Below are positions 60,944 through 64,000 of a stretch of 64,000 nucleotides of DNA, in pieces. Under the pieces are notes generated by a model. It did no database searches. It was not told where the DNA came from and saw only the letters and a program-made list of their open reading frames with translations. The DNA comes from Rhodococcus sp. NBC_00297 (lineage in GTDB: Bacteria; Actinomycetota; Actinomycetes; Mycobacteriales; Mycobacteriaceae): assembly GCF_036173065.1 (NCBI RefSeq), contig NZ_CP108041.1, positions 2,855,001 to 2,919,000 of the forward strand, given 5' to 3'. Every line of letters starts with the position of its first letter. Position 1 is the stretch's first letter. A program made the position numbers and the translations under genes.

Positions 60944-62214
60944 AACGGTGGCCGGTCGTCCACCTTCAGCGACGTCGATCCCGCGGCCCGCCAGGCGCGC
61001 GCGACCACGTCGCGATCCTCGTCGGTGATGAGATTGCCCATCACCCGCACGGCGACGGTCATGATCGCGCGCGACCGCATGCCGATCGGCCCCGTGGCGG
61101 GCAGGAACCGCGGCACCGTCAGCAGTCCCGCGAGGCGACGAGCGACCGAGAAGCTCTGCCCGTAGTGCTCGCGGAGCACCGCCGGCCACACCTGCGTCAG
61201 ATCTGCGCCGTCCAGGTGTTCGGCGATCAGTCGACCACCCTCGAGTCCGTAGTCGATGCCCTCACCGTTGAGCGGATTCACGCAGGCCGCCGCATCGCCG
61301 ACGAGCGCCCAGTTGGGGCCCGCCACGTCCGAGACCGCGCCGCCCATCGGCAGCAGGGCGGACTGCACGCGGCGCACGCCGCCGCTCAGGCCCCACTCGG
61401 ACTCCCGTTGTGACGCATAGAGATTCAGGAGAGGTCGCAGCGCGCCGGCAGCCGGGCGCTTCGAGGTGGCGAGCGTCCCCACCCCCACGTTCACCTCGCC
61501 GGTGCCCTCGTCGTTCACGCCCAGCGGGAACACCCACCCGTAGCCGGCCTGCAGGGTGCCCTCCTCGTCGCGGAGCTCGAGGTGCGAGGTGATCCACTCG
61601 TCCTCACTGCGGTCACTCGTGACGTATGCCCGTGCCGCGACCCCGAAAGCGGTGTCGCGGTGCCACGTACGGCCGAGGATCTTGCCGAGCGGCGAGCGCA
61701 CCCCGTCCGCCACGATCAGCGTGCGACAGGCCACGGCGACAGGGCCGTCGGCGGTGTCGAACATCACCTCGGTGACCCGCCCGCTCACCAGCACCGCATC
61801 GACGGCCTTGGCGTTCTCCATCATCACCGCGCCGTCGTCGACGGCCACCCGGCGGATCCGGTCGTCCAACTCGGTACGCGGTACCGCGGAACCGATGTCG
61901 GGGAGGGAGCCACCCGGCCACGGCAGCGTGAGTTCCTGACCGAATCCGGTGAGGCGTAGGCCACGATTGATCGCCCGCGAGCGCACCCAGTCACCGAGTC
62001 CCAGCTCGTCGAGCTCGGCCACGGCACGCGGCGTGAGTCCGTCACCGCAGGTCTTGTCGCGCGGGAACGTGGCGGCGTCCGCGAGAATCGTGTCGTGACC
62101 AGCTCGTACGGACCAGGCCGCGGCGGCGCTGCCCGCGGGTCCCGCTCCGACGACGAGAACGTCGGTCACGCGTCGAGTTCCCGGTGTCACACCCTGTGCG
62201 CGTCCATCCGTCAT
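60937..62214 (-). CDS. menJ: Geranylgeranyl reductase family protein MenJ (menaquinone reductase)
   Basis: This 425-residue flavoprotein has the FAD motif DVLVVGAGPAGSAAAAWSVR, DKTCGDGLTPRAV, TLIVADGVRSPLGKIL, and the second FAD block WALVGDAAACVNPLNGEGID, followed by AIMTVAVRVMGNL. Its M. tuberculosis counterpart Rv0561c (MenJ) saturates one isoprene unit of menaquinone-9, giving MK-9(II-H2). ATG at 62214 begins MTDGRAQG. It is divergent from the polyprenyl diphosphate synthase that makes the same tail. Confidence 0.9.
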   Translation of the reverse strand: MTDGRAQGVTPGTRRVTDVLVVGAGPAGSAAAAWSVRAGHDTILADAATFPRDKTCGDGLTPRAVAELDELGLGDWVRSRAINRGLRLTGFGQELTLPWPGGSLPDIGSAVPRTELDDRIRRVAVDDGAVMMENAKAVDAVLVSGRVTEVMFDTADGPVAVACRTLIVADGVRSPLGKILGRTWHRDTAFGVAARAYVTSDRSEDEWITSHLELRDEEGTLQAGYGWVFPLGVNDEGTGEVNVGVGTLATSKRPAAGALRPLLNLYASQRESEWGLSGGVRRVQSALLPMGGAVSDVAGPNWALVGDAAACVNPLNGEGIDYGLEGGRLIAEHLDGADLTQVWPAVLREHYGQSFSVARRLAGLLTVPRFLPATGPIGMRSRAIMTVAVRVMGNLITDEDRDVVARAWRAAGSTSLKVDDRPPFS

Positions 62215-62296
62215 CGTTCCATCTTGCAGGCACGATAGGTTGGAGGCAGACGCGGCGCCGAGGCCCGGAGCCGCGCGAGGTGTTCGACGACGAGAA

Positions 62297-63331
62297 ATGG
62301 GTGCGAGCGCGGTGACCGAGACGAGTGCGAGTGGGGCCACCGTGGTGGCGGGCGTGGATCTCGGGAACGCGGAGTTCGCGGAGATCGTGCGCGCGGCGAT
62401 GGCCGAGGTCGAGAGCCTGCTCGTGACCGAGCTGTCCGACGGTGAGGACTTCCTCACCGAGGCGGCGCTGCACCTCGCCAAGGCCGGCGGCAAGCGGTTC
62501 CGCCCGCTGTTCACCATTCTCACCGGTCAGCTCGGCCCCAAGGCGTCCAGTCCGGACATCGTCACCGCGGCCACCGTGCTCGAGATGGTGCACCTCGCGA
62601 CGCTGTATCACGACGACGTCATGGACGAGGCCGCCATGCGCCGCGGCGTGGAGTCCGCCAACGCGCGCTGGGGCAACAGCGTCGCCATCCTCGCGGGCGA
62701 CTACCTCTTCGCACACGCGTCGCGCCTGGTCTCGACGCTGGGCCCCTCCGCCGTCCGTACGATCGCCGAGACGTTCGCCGCGCTGGTCACGGGCCAGATG
62801 CGCGAGACGATCGGCAGCAAGCCCGATCAGGATCCGGTCGATCACTACCTCACCACGGTGTGGGAGAAGACGGGTTCGCTGATCGCGACGAGCGGTCGCT
62901 TCGGCGGCACGTTCTCCGGGGGCGACGACGAGCACATCGAGCGGCTCGAGCGTCTCGGCGACGCGGTGGGCACCGCGTTCCAGATCTCCGACGACATCAT
63001 CGACATCTCGTCCGCCGCGTCGGACTCCGGCAAGACGCCGGGCACCGACCTGCGCGAGGGCGTCCACACGCTGCCCGTACTGTTCGCGCTGCGCGACGAG
63101 GGTGCGGACGGCGACCGGCTCCGCCACCTGCTGCGCGGTCCCATCACCGACGACGCGGACGTGGCCGAGGCGTTGACTCTGCTGGGTCGTTCGCCGGGCA
63201 TGGCCAAGGCACGCGAGACGCTCGACACCTACGCCCAGCGGGCGCGCACCGAGCTGGACGCTCTGCCACAGGGCCCGGCCAACGACGCGCTGCGCAAGCT
63301 GGTCGAGTACACGGTCGCCCGCATCAGCTGA
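62297..63331 (+). CDS. grcC1: Polyprenyl diphosphate synthase (GrcC1-like)
   Basis: This 344-residue trans-prenyltransferase elongates allylic diphosphates with isopentenyl diphosphate, probably for the menaquinone tail. It has LAKAGGKRFRPLFTILTGQ, the first aspartate-rich motif ATLYHDDVMDEAAMRRG (Asp106-Asp110), KTGSLIATSGRFGG and the second motif ISDDIIDISS (Asp232-Asp236). Small residues five before the first motif (HLATL) suit a long product. Start ATG 62297 is used; an upstream in-frame start gives an Arg-rich tail. Counterpart of Rv0562. Confidence 0.9.
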   Translation: MGASAVTETSASGATVVAGVDLGNAEFAEIVRAAMAEVESLLVTELSDGEDFLTEAALHLAKAGGKRFRPLFTILTGQLGPKASSPDIVTAATVLEMVHLATLYHDDVMDEAAMRRGVESANARWGNSVAILAGDYLFAHASRLVSTLGPSAVRTIAETFAALVTGQMRETIGSKPDQDPVDHYLTTVWEKTGSLIATSGRFGGTFSGGDDEHIERLERLGDAVGTAFQISDDIIDISSAASDSGKTPGTDLREGVHTLPVLFALRDEGADGDRLRHLLRGPITDDADVAEALTLLGRSPGMAKARETLDTYAQRARTELDALPQGPANDALRKLVEYTVARIS

Positions 63332-63403
63332 CGGGAACTACCCGCGTCACCTCGGTCGTTGTTCGTGCAGGAAGCACTGCGGCGAGAGGATCGGCGACAC
63401 ACG

Positions 63404-64000
63404 ATGAAGTTCGCGAACGGCATGAAGACGTTCGGCCTGATGGTCGGGATGTCGGCTCTGATCGTCTTCATCGGCGCTCTGTTCCAGAACTCGACCATCC
63501 TGGTGGTCGCGGTCGTCCTGGCCGTCGGCATGAACGGGTACGCCTACTTCAACAGCGACAAGCTGGCGCTGAAGTCGATGCACGCCCAGCCGATCACCGA
63601 GGTCGAGTACCCGCGCATCTTCGCGATCGTCCGCGAGCTGGCCACCGCGGCGCATCAGCCCATGCCGCGGCTCTACATCAGCCCCACCAACGCCCCCAAC
63701 GCGTTCGCCACGGGACGCAACCCGCGCAACGCGGCGGTGTGTTGCACCAGCGGCATCCTTGCGCTGCTGAACGAGCGTGAGCTGCGCGCGGTCCTCGGCC
63801 ACGAGCTCTCGCACGTCTACAACCGCGACATCCTCATCTCGTCCGTGGCGGGCGCCATGGCGGCCGTGGTGTCCGGACTCGCGAACTTCGCGTTCTTCGC
63901 GAACGTCTTCGGCGGGCGCGGGAACGGGCAGGGCGCCAACCCGCTGGCCCTGCTGCTGGTGTCGATGCTCGGACCGATCGCGGCGTCCCTGGTGAAGCTG
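63404..64000 (+). CDS. htpX: Protease HtpX, N-terminal part
   Basis: HtpX is a membrane-bound zinc metalloprotease that removes misfolded membrane proteins under stress. The 199 codons present show two N-terminal helices ([18 protein letters not shown] and [19 protein letters not shown]), [20 protein letters not shown], and the zinc motif [17 protein letters not shown] near residue 133. The gene runs off the window end, without a stop. Counterpart of Rv0563 after grcC1. Confidence 0.93.
   Translation, partial: MKFANGMKTFGLMVGMSALIVFIGALFQNSTILVVAVVLAVGMNGYAYFNSDKLALKSMHAQPITEVEYPRIFAIVRELATAAHQPMPRLYISPTNAPNAFATGRNPRNAAVCCTSGILALLNERELRAVLGHELSHVYNRDILISSVAGAMAAVVSGLANFAFFANVFGGRGNGQGANPLALLLVSMLGPIAASLVKL

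Overview
The window is high-G+C actinobacterial DNA, most likely from Rhodococcus or a close relative in the Mycobacteriales. Codons end mostly in G or C, GTG starts are common, and genes are dense with ATGA, GTGA and CTAG overlaps. Gene order follows, from memory, the Mycobacterium tuberculosis stretch Rv0489 (gpm1) to Rv0563 (htpX), with local insertions and deletions. I see no insertion sequence, prophage, CRISPR array, tRNA or rRNA. No gap between genes exceeds about 300 bases; the largest, 14436-14697 and 20150-20391, are described under their sites.

Layout: (1) 1-3.8 kb, accessory enzymes: the end of an acyl-CoA synthetase, a carboxylesterase, a PRC-barrel/small membrane protein operon and a secreted lipase. 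(2) 3.9-13.2 kb: gpmA, the senX3-regX3 phosphate two-component system, an AbiEi/DUF559 protein between palindromic repeats, ppx, membrane and TIM-barrel proteins, a MerR regulator and a thioesterase. (3) 13.2-20.2 kb: proC, a small HTH protein, ribosomal protein bS22, galE-like and plsC-like genes, a CrtI-type desaturase, serB1 and a glutaredoxin-like gene. (4) 20.4-26.5 kb: rex-hemA-hemC-(small gene)-hemD-hemB, the core of haem synthesis next to a redox-sensing repressor. (5) 26.5-32.2 kb: small membrane proteins with CRP/GlxR-like sites, a CsoR-type copper sensor with its operator, an acyl-CoA oxidase and a GNAT enzyme. (6) 32.3-39.4 kb: hemL followed by the System II cytochrome c maturation genes (thioredoxin-like lipoprotein, ccdA, resB, ccsA) and a MinD-like ATPase. 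(7) 39.5-43.5 kb: bldC, a DUF4229-like protein, pepN and a holin-like protein. (8) 43.5-64 kb: menaquinone genes menA, menE, menB, menC, menD, menG, menJ and a polyprenyl diphosphate synthase, interspersed with an EF-G-binding-like protein, a GH3 glycosidase, an AbrB-type membrane protein, a flavin reductase and the mannosyltransferase mgtA, ending in a truncated htpX.

Functionally the window gathers respiratory-chain cofactors: haem, haem attachment to cytochrome c, and menaquinone with its prenyl tail and tail saturation. The proposed controls are Rex (NADH/NAD+), CRP/GlxR-like sites and a copper sensor.

The least routine signals are a 7-codon open frame coupling senX3 to regX3; three families of dispersed repeats (two intergenic hairpin families and one that lengthens proteins); a parS-like palindrome; many apparently leaderless promoters; and a conserved-looking small frame between hemC and hemD.
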